Origin: Thamnaconus septentrionalis
Taxonomy: Eukaryota; Chordata; Actinopteri; Tetraodontiformes; Monacanthidae
Length of the DNA stretch: 64,000 nucleotides
Direction of reading: 5' to 3'
Assembly: GCA_009823395.1 (NCBI GenBank)
Contig: CM020506.1
Span: 22,472,501 to 22,536,500, forward strand
The notes under the pieces are model-generated. The model did not search any database. It was given only the letters and a program-made list of their open reading frames with translations, and was not told the DNA's origin. The translations under genes and the position numbers were made by a program. Numbering within the stretch: the stretch's first letter is position 1; every line of letters starts with the position of its first letter. Below, one piece after another: positions 1-11,357 of the stretch.

Positions 1-752
1 GTAAAGTCCAACGAGCCGTCCTGTATTATATTCATCAGAACAACTTCCGTAAATTGAATGATGTCTTAAAAAAAGATTTAAATCTGACAGTAAATAATAA
101 CCACTTTCAAGTATCTGTAGAATTTAGCAATTAAATAAAAAACATGCCTTTTCTTTGAAACTGATTAACGTAATGGAATAATATCTAAACATAGTTTAGT
201 TCAGTCCATTACAGTTGAAAAGAAATAATAAAAAGGTGGTGTAACAATGACCAGCAGTAAAACAAGCTGCTCAGATGCTGTTAGCAGAGAGTCCTGTTAA
301 TAGATATCAAAGTCAGCAGCGGTTTTCAGAGGGCATGCAGATGACCGCGCAAGTTCGTACCTACTACTAAACTAAACATAGCAACAGCTCATGCAAGTAT
401 TTTCTCTTAATCTGCTGTAAAAGTGATGACTTTATCTTGGACTGAGGTCCCTCCATTTTTAGAGAAAGATGGACCTCCATATATATATAATAGCGGCGGC
501 CTGGAAGTACAAACTGTGGCTCCAAGTGGATTACTAGCCCTCATCTTCAACGATGCTAAAGGACTGGTCGTCCACCTTAAGCCCTCGGCTCATCTCTGGC
601 AAACTTTTGGCATTTATCAACCGCCGTGGCAGCTTCTTTAGCGGTGCAAGCGTCTTCGTAGGCTTTTAAAACACCATTGTGGCAATGCTGGTTTTTGAGG
701 TGGCTAATTTTTCCCCCTCCTCATTGACGCCATGTTTGTTGTCACACACACT
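1..752. other. Non-coding sequence upstream of the recognised itga5 exons
   Basis: No integrin exon, RNA gene or clear transposon was recognised here. The stretch is AT-rich, and its short open frames look like chance frames. By position it is probably intron of itga5, because the first recognised exon at 4690 encodes a region close to the C-terminus of the protein and most of the gene must lie to the left of the window. Confidence 0.4.
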
Positions 753-1315
753 GGCTGTGTCTCAATTCAGGGTCTGCATCCTTCGAAGGAAGCGTCCTCC
801 GTCGGAAGGTGGGTCCTTTGAAGGACCCGGCCGAGAAGGACGAACCCAAACCCGCCTCCCTGCTAACCACATGGGACGGTCCAGCCTTTAGCGTATTTCC
901 TGGTTGCGTCACTGCCGTTCCCTACTGCTGGCCAAGTGACGTTTTTATAGCATCAAGCTAACCACTGGCTCGCCATCCAACGGCATTGGATGTTCAACAA
1001 GTAAAAATCCTACGTTAAGAACTGAATATTTTGTGAAATGCGTCTTTGCCAGTAAATGCTGCTACTTTCAGCTGACTTCCCAGGATCCCACGATGCTTTG
1101 CAGCAGCACGCAAAGCATCCTGGGATACAGAAGGACGCGAAGGATAGTAGCGGTGTATCCTTCGAATCGGCTAAAAGTAGGGTGCATTTCGAGGGCGCAT
1201 TTGGAGCGTCCTTTGGATTTTTTGGAATTGGGACAAGCCTTTGCGCAGTGCTATGACGCAACTGCTCTTCAAATGCATGCTTGGAAGGATGCAGATCCTG
1301 AATTGAGACACAGCC
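753..1315. mobile_element. MITE-like element with terminal inverted repeats (copy 1)
   Basis: The left end reads ggctgtgtctcaattcag and the right end reads ctgaattgagacacagcc, a perfect 18-bp inverted repeat. The flanks carry a possible 3-bp duplication (ACT on both sides). Inside, at about 1079-1125, is an imperfect palindrome around gatgctttgcagc / gcaaagcatcctggg. A second copy lies at 13039-13599. No transposase is present, so it is non-autonomous. The superfamily is not certain; a 3-bp duplication would suit PIF/Harbinger, but copy 2 does not show it clearly. Confidence 0.75.
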
Positions 1316-1494
1316 ACTGGGGAAGTTTATGTCTCGTGGTGTGCGAATCTTTTTTTTTCTAGGAGTTTTTGGGAAAACCATGCCCCGATTATGGCACAGG
1401 TAGGATGTCCATGGAGAAAGGGAGCGCTTGATTTGCTCACCCTAACCCAACTACAGCACAGCACTGGCAGTCTAAGCAATCTTGGCCAGAGCTT

Positions 1495-1622
1495 TTATAT
1501 CGGAGCTATTTTTAATAATTTTTTAATAATACCGTATTTATCGATATGACGTCAAAATGTCTAATATCGGACAGATAAATATCGGGCCAATATTACGCTA
1601 TTTATCGTGCACCCTTAAAAAA
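1495..1622. repeat. Fragment resembling a hAT-type MITE end
   Basis: The segment contains ATCG-rich palindromic words (tatcgatatgacg, taatatcggacagata, tatcgtgcaccctt) of the kind seen at the termini of fish hAT MITEs that begin with a GGGTGCACGATA-like end. No matching second end was found nearby. The class is a guess from the end sequence. Confidence 0.3.
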
Positions 1623-2460
1623 AATCCTATGGCACACCACCAACCAAAAACATTATAAAATGATACTTTTTAGCCTAATTATAACAATTCAGTCTTTTCA
1701 TTTATTTCTACTCAGTCCGTGTGAAACCTGGGAAACCTGTTTAGACGCACACTAAGCTGATATCCTGGGAGGAATTGAGGGATCAAAATAGCCTCACATT
1801 CCTTTGAAAGCATAGTCACTAAACAATGAAATAATTTTTCTTGGATTAATTAAGTGAAATTGTATACATTTTCATGGCACACCTGACATTTTCTCACGGA
1901 ACACTAGTGTAGCCCCCGGCACAGTTGTTGTAAAACACTGCTATAAATGACCGAAACAGGACGATGCTCAGCGTGACTAAAATCAGTTCTCTACTGCGAC
2001 TACTGACGAGCAGGGCAGTTTACTGTTGACCTTGCTTGGTGGAGAGACAGCCTCATCTACTCAGGTTCAACTTGTGCTTCCTCTTGGTCAACCAGCCGTT
2101 CGTCTTTGATGAAATAAACGATTTCTGCCATGTCGACTGGCACAACTCGGACCCTTGAAGCAGCAGAATTTTGCTGGCAAAAAGCAGCCAGCTAGAAATA
2201 GAAGCCACGTAATGGCAACATCAGCAGATTGTAATTAAAGTGTACGAGGCATACAGCTGGTCGAGGCCACACTTAAGCCCCTCCCACACAGACGCCACCA
2301 TGCCGCAGCCTCGGCAGACGGCCAGAGGTCATGTGACTTCCCAGTTACCTGAGTATTAATACACCACAGCCTCAACCACACAGCGGCTGGTGAAGCTGTT
2401 TGCTGCTGCGTTGAATGAGATTTTACTCCGAAAGATGATGTGTCAAGATTCCAGAAGGAC
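1623..2460. other. Unassigned intronic sequence
   Basis: Nothing recognisable as coding, RNA or a named transposon was seen. It ends at a GACA-rich microsatellite that begins at about 2465. Confidence 0.3.
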
Positions 2461-2464
2461 GATT

Positions 2465-2640
2465 AGACAGACAGACAGACAGACAGAGAGATAGAGACAG
2501 ACAGACAGACAGACAGAGAGATAGAAAGACAGACATTTTATTTATCCCAAAGGAAATTCAGTTTCTCAGCCGCACAACCATTCATCAGCAAATCAGTTCA
2601 TAAAATAGTGCATAGAGAGTAAGAGAATAATTAAAATAAA
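2465..2640. repeat. (GACA)n microsatellite and LINE 3'-tail-like sequence
   Basis: An interrupted (GACA)n/(GATA) tract at about 2465-2533 runs into 'attttatttatcccaaaggaaattcag'-type sequence. The same general phrase (tttattcatcccaaattggggaaattt) occurs at 4360-4400 and 20850-20890, where it behaves as the 3' untranslated tail of a minus-strand LINE. It is therefore probably a short 3' LINE fragment. Confidence 0.4.
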
Positions 2641-3139
2641 GAATTTGAGGTAATAAATTGTAAAACACTTAAGTATTAGCAGATAGTTGATCATCTGCAA
2701 TGTTAAAAAACAACAGACAGGTGTTGTAACTACTCTTGTCATGTGAATGTAACAAAGCAGCAACCGGCAGACAGCTTGAGATTGACTGCCTGTATCTTCT
2801 CAGTCCAGTGCCTGTTCAGAGATGTAGTGCTGTATGCAGTGACGGGCCGTGCATTTCACATCTACGCCATCAGTGATGTCATATTCAGTCAACTCTAAAT
2901 TAATACACCTCAAATTACCCTCAATATGACACTACGGCTCAAGAATCCATTCCGAGTCACACTTACACATTGCATCACCTTCACATAGGTGACCTAGTTG
3001 AGCAAAACTAATTTCTGGAGTATTTAAATCATAATCTAGACTAAAAACTAAGGCCACTGACACAGTCAAAACTTGCACCAAAAATACAGTGAGTTTAAAC
3101 TCTTGTCCAAACTGGTCCAATAATCTGCACATTCTTGCC

Positions 3140-3512
3140 GCTTCGTACGAGACACCAAGTGGTTCGCGCTGCCGCCTCACAGCAAGAAGTGGGTTCCCGG
3201 GCCTGGGACCTTTCAGTGTGGAGTTTGCATGTTCTCCCTGTGTCTGCGTGGGTTCTCTCCGGGTTCTCCGGCTTCCTCCCACACTCCAAAACATGCATGT
3301 GAGGTCAATTGAACATTAAACGGACACTAAATTGTCCGTAGGTGTGCATGTGAGTGTGAATGGTTGTTTGTTTCTATGCGGCCCTGCGATGAACTGGCGA
3401 CTTGTCCAGGGTGTCACCCTGCCTTCGCCCTAAGACAGCTGGGATAGGCTCCAGCAGACCCCCGTGACCCTGAATAGGAATAAGCGGGTATAGAAGATGA
3501 ATGAATGAATGA
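3140..3512 (+). mobile_element. tRNA-derived SINE-like element, copy 1
   Basis: A degenerate tRNA-like head (ctgccgcctcacagcaagaagtgggttccc) is followed by a conserved body (ggagtttgcatgttctccc, gggttctctccgggttctcc) and a tail (gatgaactggcgacttgtcc ... ggctccagcagacccc) that ends in a short (ATGA)n run. Related copies are at 38208-38574, 39686-39985 and 56484-56618, all in the same orientation. The body and tail are a very common fish SINE type. Open frames across it are shadows. Confidence 0.75.
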
Positions 3513-3519
3513 TAAATGA

Positions 3520-3850
3520 AACAATTGAACATGCTGGCGCAGCTGCTGCGCCAATGCGCCACTTTGTTTACATTTTAAATTGCTAAAATAACTAAATCTC
3601 TATCTTCTCCTTCAGCCATCGTGAGTTCATCGTGGTGGCAACCAAATCTCCGGGTTGAGATCAGTCTTAGAGGTTCTCAGGGCGTCTTATCCAATCACAA
3701 GATGCCTACACGTGAAGTTCAGCGTAAAGCCAGCTTGCTGGTCTCAGCATCGCAGACTGGAGATCTGATTGGCTGTCGCAACCGACGGCGGTGCATTCAC
3801 TGACAGCGGACAGGATCTGTTACGTTGATTCTGAAGGCCTCAGGCATATT
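3520..3850 (+). repeat. Dispersed repeat, inverted relative to the copy at 58300-58620
   Basis: The 5' edge has agctgctgcgccaatgcgcc. The body includes atcgtgagttcatcgtggtg, ggcaaccaaatctccgggtt and actggagatctgattggctg. The reverse complement of 58300-58620 carries the same words with about 10-20% divergence, including a GCAGCTGCGC-rich edge. No coding capacity was seen and the class is unknown. Confidence 0.55.
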
Positions 3851-4320
3851 TCATAGAATCTATCTCGACTATGCAAGCTAGCTGAAATATGATTGGATAA
3901 AAACTCTACTGTAATATATGGCAATGGAAGCAGCAAAAGCAGGAATTTATACGATTTGAAAAGAACACACTGTGGAGAATAAATTTATTATTACATTTAC
4001 GGGAAAACTTACTTTGCTAAGTAGGCCTGCAGAAAAGGCCTGGCTGGCCCTGAGGGCTGTATGATGTCCGCTTGACTACCAGTGGTTCAAAGTTGTCCTC
4101 GATGGAGGACATTAGGAAACCTGAATATCTCCCACCCACTGCATAATACCAAATTGATGGTTTTGCTCGCTACAGAGGACATTTAGGGCTTTTTAGTGAT
4201 GCAAAAAAATGCTTTCAGCATTCTAATTACCAAACTAAGATTGGGGAGTTAAAAAAATGTGACTGCACTATATTTTTTTCCTCGTAGTCAGGATGGTAAG
4301 ATGCATTTTGTGTGTCTGAC
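3851..4320. other. Unassigned intronic sequence
   Basis: No gene, RNA or classifiable repeat was recognised. It lies inside the presumed itga5 intron. Confidence 0.3.
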
Positions 4321-4327
4321 TCCTTCC

Positions 4328-4625
4328 TTAGAATAGAATAGAATAGAGTAGAATAGAGTAGAATGCCTTTATTCATCTCAAATTGGGGAAATTTGCATGA
4401 ATACAACAGCATATGCAGTGCAAAGAGAAGAAAAATCCTTTATTAAACAATAATAAGGAAATAAATACAAATAAAAAATGTATAGACTAAGAAAGGAAAA
4501 CAAATGTTTACATCTATTTGCATAATTACAGCAACAAAAAGTGGTGCAAAGAGAAGGAAAAAAATGTTTGTTAAAAAGAAATACAAAGAAAGTATTTATA
4601 GAGTAAAAAAAAAAAAACAAGATAT
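4328..4625 (-). mobile_element. LINE 3' untranslated tail fragment
   Basis: (TAGAA)n at 4330-4365 is followed by a segment similar to 20838-21020, which is the 3' end of a minus-strand LINE. Shared words are aattggggaaatttgcatga, cattacagcaacaaaaagtg and caagatatttac. Only untranslated 3' sequence is left. Confidence 0.5.
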
Positions 4626-4689
4626 TTACTTGCTATGGACAGATATACAAATATACCACTAACCAACAGCCTTCCTGTGCTCCCTCCAG

Positions 4690-7600
4690 ACGTGCAGCTC
4701 GGTGGAGTGCTGGCGGCTGCGCTGCACCGTCGGGTTGCTACAGCGAGGAGCCAGCGCCCTGCTGACTCTCAGGTCCAGAGTCTGGGCCGAAACCTTCATT
4801 GAGGTGAACGCCGTCGCTGTCTGTCTGTCTGTGTTCACCTACTGCCCTCTGCTGTCCTCTGCTGGGTGGGTTGTGAAACAACAACCCCACTGCTGCCCGC
4901 ACTTTATGCACTTACCAGTACCAATTATACTTCTCTCAGAGCGCCACCTGGTGTTTTGAGCTTGTTTTGCGTTTGTGTAACGATGTGGTTAAAAGAAGCT
5001 GCAACAGTGGAAACATTCTGTGTTTCAGTACAGAATTGTTTTTAAGTAGCACTGAGCACTGTCCTGTTGCGGTCATTTATAGTATTCCACAATGAAGTAT
5101 TTTATTTATGTCTGGTGTTTTCCTTTTCCGATGTGTACAATAGTTGGTATTCTTCTTTTATCTGATCCCTAATCCTGTGAGTGAGTAGCGCTCTCCGAAA
5201 AAGGTGAAATTAAATCAGTTTTCAAAGAATGGAGACGAGCCTGTGCTGATGGTCGTAACGGCTCTATTTGAGTTTGAGTGTATGGTGATGTAATGTCCTG
5301 AGTGTCATCATTTACCTGGTTAAATAAAGGATAGGACACTAATACTAGTGAGCCATACGAGTGTCCGTCCTGGTCAATTCAGCTCTGTGCTGACCTGAAT
5401 ACCAATGAAGTGAAATCAAGCACAGAGAATATGTGGATGGAGTGATGTATATTTGCACTGCTTTTTATTTCCAAGTGCTAAAAGTGTCTCCCCAATGCCC
5501 CTGCTGTCCACAGAGGGCGCACAAGCAGTATTTCCTGGAGTGCACCGTTCACTTCCAGGTGGATGGGATGCCGTACAGCATCCCTCCCAAAGTCAAGCCA
5601 TCGGGATCCAAGAGGGTAATAGTATAATAATTATCAGATATATCAGATGTATTTCTGTGTGTGGAGTGAAACTGTGGAACAAACTGAAGGGGGCGCTGAG
5701 GCCACTGTCCAGGCATGAGCATGTTCGAACAGCAGTACAAACATGTGGTTATCACCAGGTATGGGGAAGAAGAAAGTTGGCTAGAGCACAAGGGTTTACA
5801 CCTTATGACATGATTGTTTATTTTCCTATTATTGGCATCAGCAAATATGCTGGTCAACTGTATGTGAAAAAACAGGTTATACAGGAAATAAACAGGTGAT
5901 GACATGAACATGATGTGGAGAAGGGTGGCATTAACGCTTCATCCTACTGCTTTTTGAACATGTTATGTTAGTATTAGATCTATTGTTCTTGACTGATTTA
6001 AATGTCTTAATTTGTTCTCTTGTTTTTGTTATTTAAAGTTATTACTATTACTCACACATGTTTGAAGTAAAGCATTCATTCATTATTTCATTCATTATTT
6101 CATTCATTTATTCATCAACAGGATGAGCTTGTGAACATTGATGTGTGTGCGTGCGTGCGTATATGTGCACAGTGGGCAGTCCAGGCAGAGTTGCCTCCCT
6201 CCTGAACAATGCAACGGTTGTTTTGTTCCTCAGGTGGTGATGACGTTGACGTGGAACAAACAGGACAGCTTGTTCTTTGTTCCAGTGTGGATCATCATCC
6301 TGGCTGTGCTCGCTGGGCTGCTCCTACTTGCCCTGCTCATATATTTCCTATACAAGGTAACTAACTACGCCACGGACAGTGCAAGACCCCAGTGTAATAG
6401 CGTATGAAAATGGTGGTAACGAGGGAAACTTGCCAGGTGAATGCTGGAGAACACGAGTGTCACAGCAGGGAGACTTGCCTCAATCATTTTTCAGATTATG
6501 AACCCAAAACTAAAAACTGGGTCTGCTTAGTGTTTTTTCACACACAAAAGTGAGTTTCGGCAAAGACGAGTGGAACTGGACACTTTTCCATCTGTTTGCC
6601 ACTGCTTGCCATCCATCCATCCATCCATCCATCCATCCATCCATGCATCTTCGACCGCTTCATTCACAGTCAGGTCGCGGGGGGAACAGTCTCAGCAGAG
6701 ACATCCAGACTTCCCTGGCCCCAGTCACCTCCTCCAGCTCATCCGGCGGGACCCCAAGGCGTTCCCAGGCCAGCTGAGAGACATAGTCCCTCCAGCATGT
6801 CCTGGGTCTTCCTCGGGCTATCCACCCGGTGGGACATGCCCGGAACACCTCCCTAGGGAGGCGTCCAAAGGCCTCCTAAACAGGTGCCTGAACCACCTCA
6901 ACTGGCTCCTCTCCATGTGGAGGAGCAGCGGCTCTACTCCAAGCTCCTCCTGGGTGACTGAGCTCCTCACCCTGTCCCTGAGGCTGCGCCCAGTCACCCT
7001 ACGGAGGAAACTCATTTTGGCCGCTTGTATCTGCGATCTTGTTCTTTCGGTCATAACCCAAAGCTCATGACCATAGATGAGGGTGGGAATGTATGTCGTA
7101 TTTTCAATGTATAGCTCCTTCTTCACCACGATAGATTGGTACAGCGACCGCATCACTGCAGACGCCGCACCGATCCGCCTGTCGCTCTCACGCTCCATCT
7201 GTCCCTCACTCGTGAACAAGACCCCGAGATATTTGAACTCCTCCACCTGAGGCAGGATCTCTCCACCAACCCGGAAGGGGAAAAGCCACCTTTTCCCAGT
7301 CGAGAACCATGGCCTCAAACTTGGAGGCTCTGACTCTCATCCCAGCCGCTTCACACTCGGCTGCAAACCCGCACCAACGCGCCTTGGAGGTCCTGGCGCG
7401 ATGAAGCCAACACGAGCACATCATCTGCAAAAGGCAGAGACGCAATCATGTGGTTCCCCAACCGGACCCCCTCCGGCCCCTGGCTGCGCCTAGAAATTGT
7501 GTCCATGAAAATAATGAACAGAACCAGTGACAAAGGGCAGCCCTGCCGGAGTCCAACACGCACTGGGAACAAGTCTGACTTACTGCCGGCAATGCGAACC

Positions 7601-9567
7601 AGACGTATGCTCCTCTCCAGCACCCTGGAGTAGACGTGTCAACCATGGGGCCTCGGGACGGATCTCATCCACTCTGGAGCCTTGCCACTGAGGAGCTTTC
7701 TGACCACCTCGGTGACTTCAGCTTGGGTAATGGATGAATCCTCCCGATTCTCACCTTCTGCTCTCTCAGCGGAAGACGTGACGGCAGGATTAAGGAGATC
7801 TGCGAAGTATTCCTTCCACCGCCGGACAACACCCCGAGTCGAAGTCAACAGCTCCCCACCCGCAGTATGAACAGTGTTGGTGGAGCACTGCTTCCCCCTC
7901 CTGAGGCGCAGGACGGTTTGCCAGAACTTCTTTTAGGCCGACCGACAGTCCTCCTCCACGGCCTCCCCAAACTCCTCCCAGGCCCCAGTTTTAGCCTCCA
8001 CTACCGCCCGAGCTGCAGCGTGCTTGGCCTGCCGGTACCCATCAGCTGCTTCAGGGGTCCCACAAGCCAACAAGGCTCGATAGGACTCCTTCTTCAGCTT
8101 GATGGCATCCCTTACTTCCAGTGTCCACCACCAGGTTCGGGGATTACCGCCACGACAGGCACCGGAGACCTTACGACCACAGCTACGGGCAGCTGTGTTG
8201 ACAATAGAGGTGGAGAACATGGTCCATTTGGACTCAATTTCTCCAACCTCCCCCAGGATCTGGGAGAAGCTCTCCTGGAGGTGGGAGTTGAAGACCACAC
8301 GGACAGAGGGCTCAGCCAGATGTTCCCAACAGACCTTCACGATGCGCTTGGGCCTGCTGAGTCTCTCCAGCCTCCTCCCCCGCCAGCGGATCCAACTCAC
8401 CCCCAGGTTGTGATCAGTTGACAGCCTAACCCTCTCTTCACCCGAGTGTCCAAGACTCGGGTGGACGGAGGTTGGATAATACAACAACAAAGTCGATCAT
8501 CGACCTCCGGCCCAGGGCATCCTGGTTCCACCTGCACCAGTGGACGTCCCTGTGCTCGAACATGGTGTTTGTTATGGACAAACTGTGACTAGCACAGAAG
8601 TCCAGCAAGAGAACACCACTCGGGTTCAGATCAGGGAGGCTGTTCCTCCCAGTCAAGCCTTTCCAGGTCTCACTGTCATAACCCACATGTGCGTTGAAGT
8701 CCCCCAGTGTACACCATCTGGATCAAGGTCAAAGGAAGGTCGCAGAAAGTTACAAGACAAGAGAGACGTTCAGGGCGAACAACACGTTGTGTCAGTGGAA
8801 ACATAAAGAGCACTTTAAAACTGGTAGATGTACCATAACACAACAAGATAAACAACAACAACAAGCACTGGTCTTGGTGAACAAGTGGTGGTCACTAAGT
8901 GAGCAATATACATGAGAATAATTACGAATGAAAGACTTTATTTTGTTTAAATAATTTTCTAGATATTGACAAAATAGCAGAAGTCCCCAGGCAACACAAA
9001 GAACTTAAAAGCAAAGTGCCTTTTAAATGTATTTATTTAAAATTATGTGCAAAAAAACCCCATGAGAAAGAGAATTCTAAAAAAAATAAAATAAATGGAA
9101 TACACTTTAAAGAAATTATGAACGTAAGAAGTAAAGTAAAAATTGACTCAAGTTTTAAAAAAACGATTAAGGTCAATGACAAACTAAAAATAAACAATTG
9201 AAAAAATTAAGTAATTATACATCCAGCTTTGAAGCACTGTATTTTCATTCTACAGCCATGATGTCACAGTCAAAACTACTGAGCGACAACTCGGCAACAA
9301 CAGGAAAGAAAAATACCTGTGGAAAAAAATGACAAGACAATAAAATACAAGTGTAGAATTGAAGTGACAATATCACAGGAGAAGACAATGTTCCAGGAGA
9401 AGATCCACTTAGAAAAAAAAAAGATACCGTAGTTTCTACTGATGTCTATTTACATGTATATTTTTTCCTTTCCCTCTCTTCAGATGGGCTTCTTCAAGAG
9501 GACGGACCCGTATGGCACCACCATGGAGAAGGCCCAGCTCCGACCGCAGGCCTCCTCTGAAGCTTAG
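4690..9567 (+). CDS. itga5: Integrin alpha-5 (fibronectin receptor alpha subunit), 3' part of the gene
   Basis: Four C-terminal coding exons are visible, joined by GT-AG introns that all fall in phase 0. Exon 4690-4803 encodes the end of the calf domain ([14 protein letters not shown] ... RVWAETFIE). Exon 5514-5615 ([14 protein letters not shown] ... MPYSIPP) continues the ectodomain. Exon 6234-6356 carries the transmembrane helix ([20 protein letters not shown]). Exon 9484-9567 encodes the cytoplasmic tail with the GFFKR motif and ends [19 protein letters not shown] before TAG. The tail closely matches alpha-5 (GFFKR..PYGTAMEKAQLKPPA.S.A in human) rather than alpha-V or alpha-8. With beta-1, alpha-5 forms the RGD-dependent fibronectin receptor at the plasma membrane; GFFKR clasps the beta tail in the resting state. 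Upstream exons lie outside the window. The intron before the last exon is enlarged by a decayed LINE on the opposite strand. Confidence 0.95.
5190..5345 (+). mobile_element. Short LINE 3' end fragment
   Basis: The segment ends with 'atttacctggttaaataaagg', a phrase typical of CR1/L2-type LINE 3' ends in fish. It is too short to classify further. Confidence 0.35.
5635..6120 (+). mobile_element. 5'-truncated LINE, C-terminal fragment
   Basis: Just after the itga5 donor the frame reads [20 protein letters not shown], a hallmark C-terminal phrase of CR1/Rex-type non-LTR retrotransposon polyproteins (xCISVxGVKLWNxL). It is followed by an AT-rich 3' region and an (ATTC)n-like tail at about 6074-6117. 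The element is in the same orientation as itga5 and heavily truncated. Confidence 0.55.
6600..8712 (-). mobile_element. Decayed non-LTR retrotransposon (LINE), 5'-truncated
   Basis: Read on the minus strand, the order from 8712 down is as follows. First comes the end of an AP-like endonuclease (GDFNAHVGY ... [21 protein letters not shown]). Next is a reverse-transcriptase domain with LRQGCPLS and the catalytic [11 protein letters not shown] (about 7351-7623). The C-terminal region follows ([49 protein letters not shown], about 6818-7318). It ends in a (GATG)n 3' tail at 6608-6643. Several frameshifts split it into separate frames, so it is inactive. The family is common in fish; the clade (RTE or Rex-like) is not assigned with certainty. 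Confidence 0.85.
8812..9483. other. AT-rich intron sequence before the last itga5 exon
   Basis: No coding or repeat signature was recognised. The open frames at about 9016-9201 are lysine- and asparagine-rich products of A-rich DNA. The stretch ends in a pyrimidine-rich acceptor (ttttttcctttccctctcttcag) immediately before the exon at 9484. Confidence 0.4.
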
Positions 9568-10290
9568 AGCCCCCAACTGCAGCAGCTTCCAGAAGAACTG
9601 CAAAATACTGTCAGATTTGTCAAAGAATATACATATAAAAACAAACTAAAAACATTGTGCTAATGGAAAGCAGGCGAGCCACACGTGGGGACACTGATGG
9701 ACCCCGCTGCATCACTGGAGCACACCAACGTCATGCAGCTCAACATGCACTGTTGCTTCATGAGCAAAAGGGTTTTTTTGGAGCTTGGCAATTTATAAAG
9801 AAGACGAAGAAGCAGCAAATTCTTGCTGGAAGCTCAAATCTGTCCATTTGTTTTTGTAAGATATTTTCCCGCTGCCACGTGGATCAACCAGGAAGGAGGT
9901 TTTCAACAATTTCACCATTGTTTGAATACAGGGAGAAAAAAAATGCACGTTCAACAAAAGGCACTAAAAGCGACAATATTTTATGATTTAAAAAAAAACA
10001 AAAAACGTTTAATTTAGTTCTTACTTCCAGGTGTATTTTTTTTGATGACTGCTTTTGTACGATTTATTCACAGGTCTTTATTTATGGCACAGTGTTTTTT
10101 TTTTTTTTTTTTTTGCTTTGGTTATTGAATGTTGTACTGTACCGTCTGCAGGGACAATCCTGATAAAACTGCAATGTTGAACTTGAATCACTCCTCTCCC
10201 ATATTGGGAGGTTAATGTGTGTATGCTGTGTGTGATGTGTGTAATGCATTCATTGTGTTATGACCCATTGGTGTTGCGGCCGAGAATAAA
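9568..10290 (+). other. itga5: itga5 3' untranslated region
   Basis: After the TAG at 9565-9567 there is about 0.7 kb without coding potential. It ends at a canonical AATAAA at 10285-10290. A poly-T run lies at about 10096-10114. The extent is inferred from the first strong poly(A) signal. Confidence 0.6.
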
Positions 10291-10356
10291 CTCTGCTATG
10301 TGTACATACCCCTTTCAAACAAAAACTGGTTTTGTTGTAGGAATTAATCCACCGAT

Positions 10357-10440
10357 TATCTATCTATCTATTTATCTATCTATCTATCGATCTATATCTA
10401 TCGATCTATCGCTCTATCGATCAATCTGTCTATCGATCCA
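10357..10440. repeat. (TCTA)n microsatellite
   Basis: An interrupted run of tatc/gatc tetramers lies just beyond the itga5 poly(A) signal. Confidence 0.8.
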
Positions 10441-10594
10441 CCCTGTGGTCACTATGCTGTCTTTCCCACTTGTTATTGATGTGCTGACTCCCACATGCAT
10501 TTGTTGCTAAATGTGTGGTTGAAACTGAGCTCTGCACATCCAGCCTCCCCCCACCTCCTGTCTGTTTCACTGCGTGTGTGTGTGTGTGTCCTCC

Positions 10595-10690
10595 CTGGTT
10601 ATAAAAGCTGCAGAGACACGGGAGTGTTGCTGTCCTGCAGAAGGAGCTCGGCTGTGAGGTGAGGCCAGACTGACGCACCCGGTGCTGTGA
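10595..10690 (+). promoter_or_regulatory. Candidate TATA promoter and non-coding first exon of the FBA-domain gene
   Basis: A TATA-like ttataaaagc lies at 10599-10608. About 30 bp downstream a short exon could begin. It has possible donors at 10656 (gag|gtgagg) and 10687 (gct|gtgagt). No suitable ATG in frame with the FBA exons lies here, so the exon would be untranslated. The predicted promoter is only about 300 bp beyond the itga5 poly(A) signal. Confidence 0.45.
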
Positions 10691-10717
10691 GTGAGTACCA
10701 TGTTTTTTGCCTCTCAT

Positions 10718-10718
<1 letters not shown>

Positions 10719-10805
<87 letters not shown>
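10719..10805. repeat. (CA)n microsatellite
   Basis: About 86 bp of uninterrupted CA dinucleotides lie just inside the presumed first intron of the FBA-domain gene. Open frames of histidine/threonine or cysteine/valine across it are artefacts. Confidence 0.95.
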
Positions 10806-10808
<3 letters not shown>

Positions 10809-10994
10809 CACACTCATTGTACCAAACAGTGTGTGGTGTTGGTGTAATGTGTGAGCCTCACACCTATAGCTTAGCAAGGCCAGATGACTCAGCAGTTTGG
10901 GGCTGAAGGGGAAATGCAGCAGCTCAATGCAGCAAACTTGAATTTGATGTGCAGAAATGACCCATTGGCATCACTTACACTATGTCTCTCGTCT

Positions 10995-11357
10995 GAAGCA
11001 ACTCTTAATATTACTGTGACTGTTCCTGTGACTGCAACTGTTATTGTGACTGTTACTATGACTGCTGCTGTTACTGTGACTTTGTGACTTTTACTGTGAC
11101 TGTTACTGTGAAAGTTACATTTACTGTTTCTGTGACTGTTACTGTGACTGCAACTGTTATTGTGACTGTTACTATGACTGCTGCTGTTACTGTGACTTTG
11201 TGACTTATACTGTGACTGTTACTGTGAAAGTTACGTTTACTGTTTCTGTGACTGTTACTGTGACTGCAACTGTTATTGTGACTGTTACTGTGACTGCTGC
11301 TGTTACTGTGACTGTTACATTTACAGTTTCTGTTTCTGTTACTGTGACTGTGACATG
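10995..11357. repeat. Minisatellite of TGACTGTTACTG-type units with about 116-bp higher-order period
   Basis: The tract is built from 6-mer variants (tgttac, tgtgac, tgcaac). The landmark gactgcaactgttattgtg recurs at about 11030, 11147 and 11262, giving a higher-order unit of roughly 115-117 bp present about three times. It lies in the first intron of the FBA-domain gene. Confidence 0.85.

Noticed and set aside
1010..1381. Minus-strand 123-codon frame
   Set aside because: It lies inside the TIR element at 753-1315 and a related frame recurs in the second copy at 13270-13482; it matches no transposase motif and is most simply a by-product of the palindromic body.
10430..10906. Long cysteine/valine and histidine/threonine open frames
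   Set aside because: They are translations of the (CA)n microsatellite at 10719-10805; the same applies to frames at 58871, 59032, 62074 and 63614.
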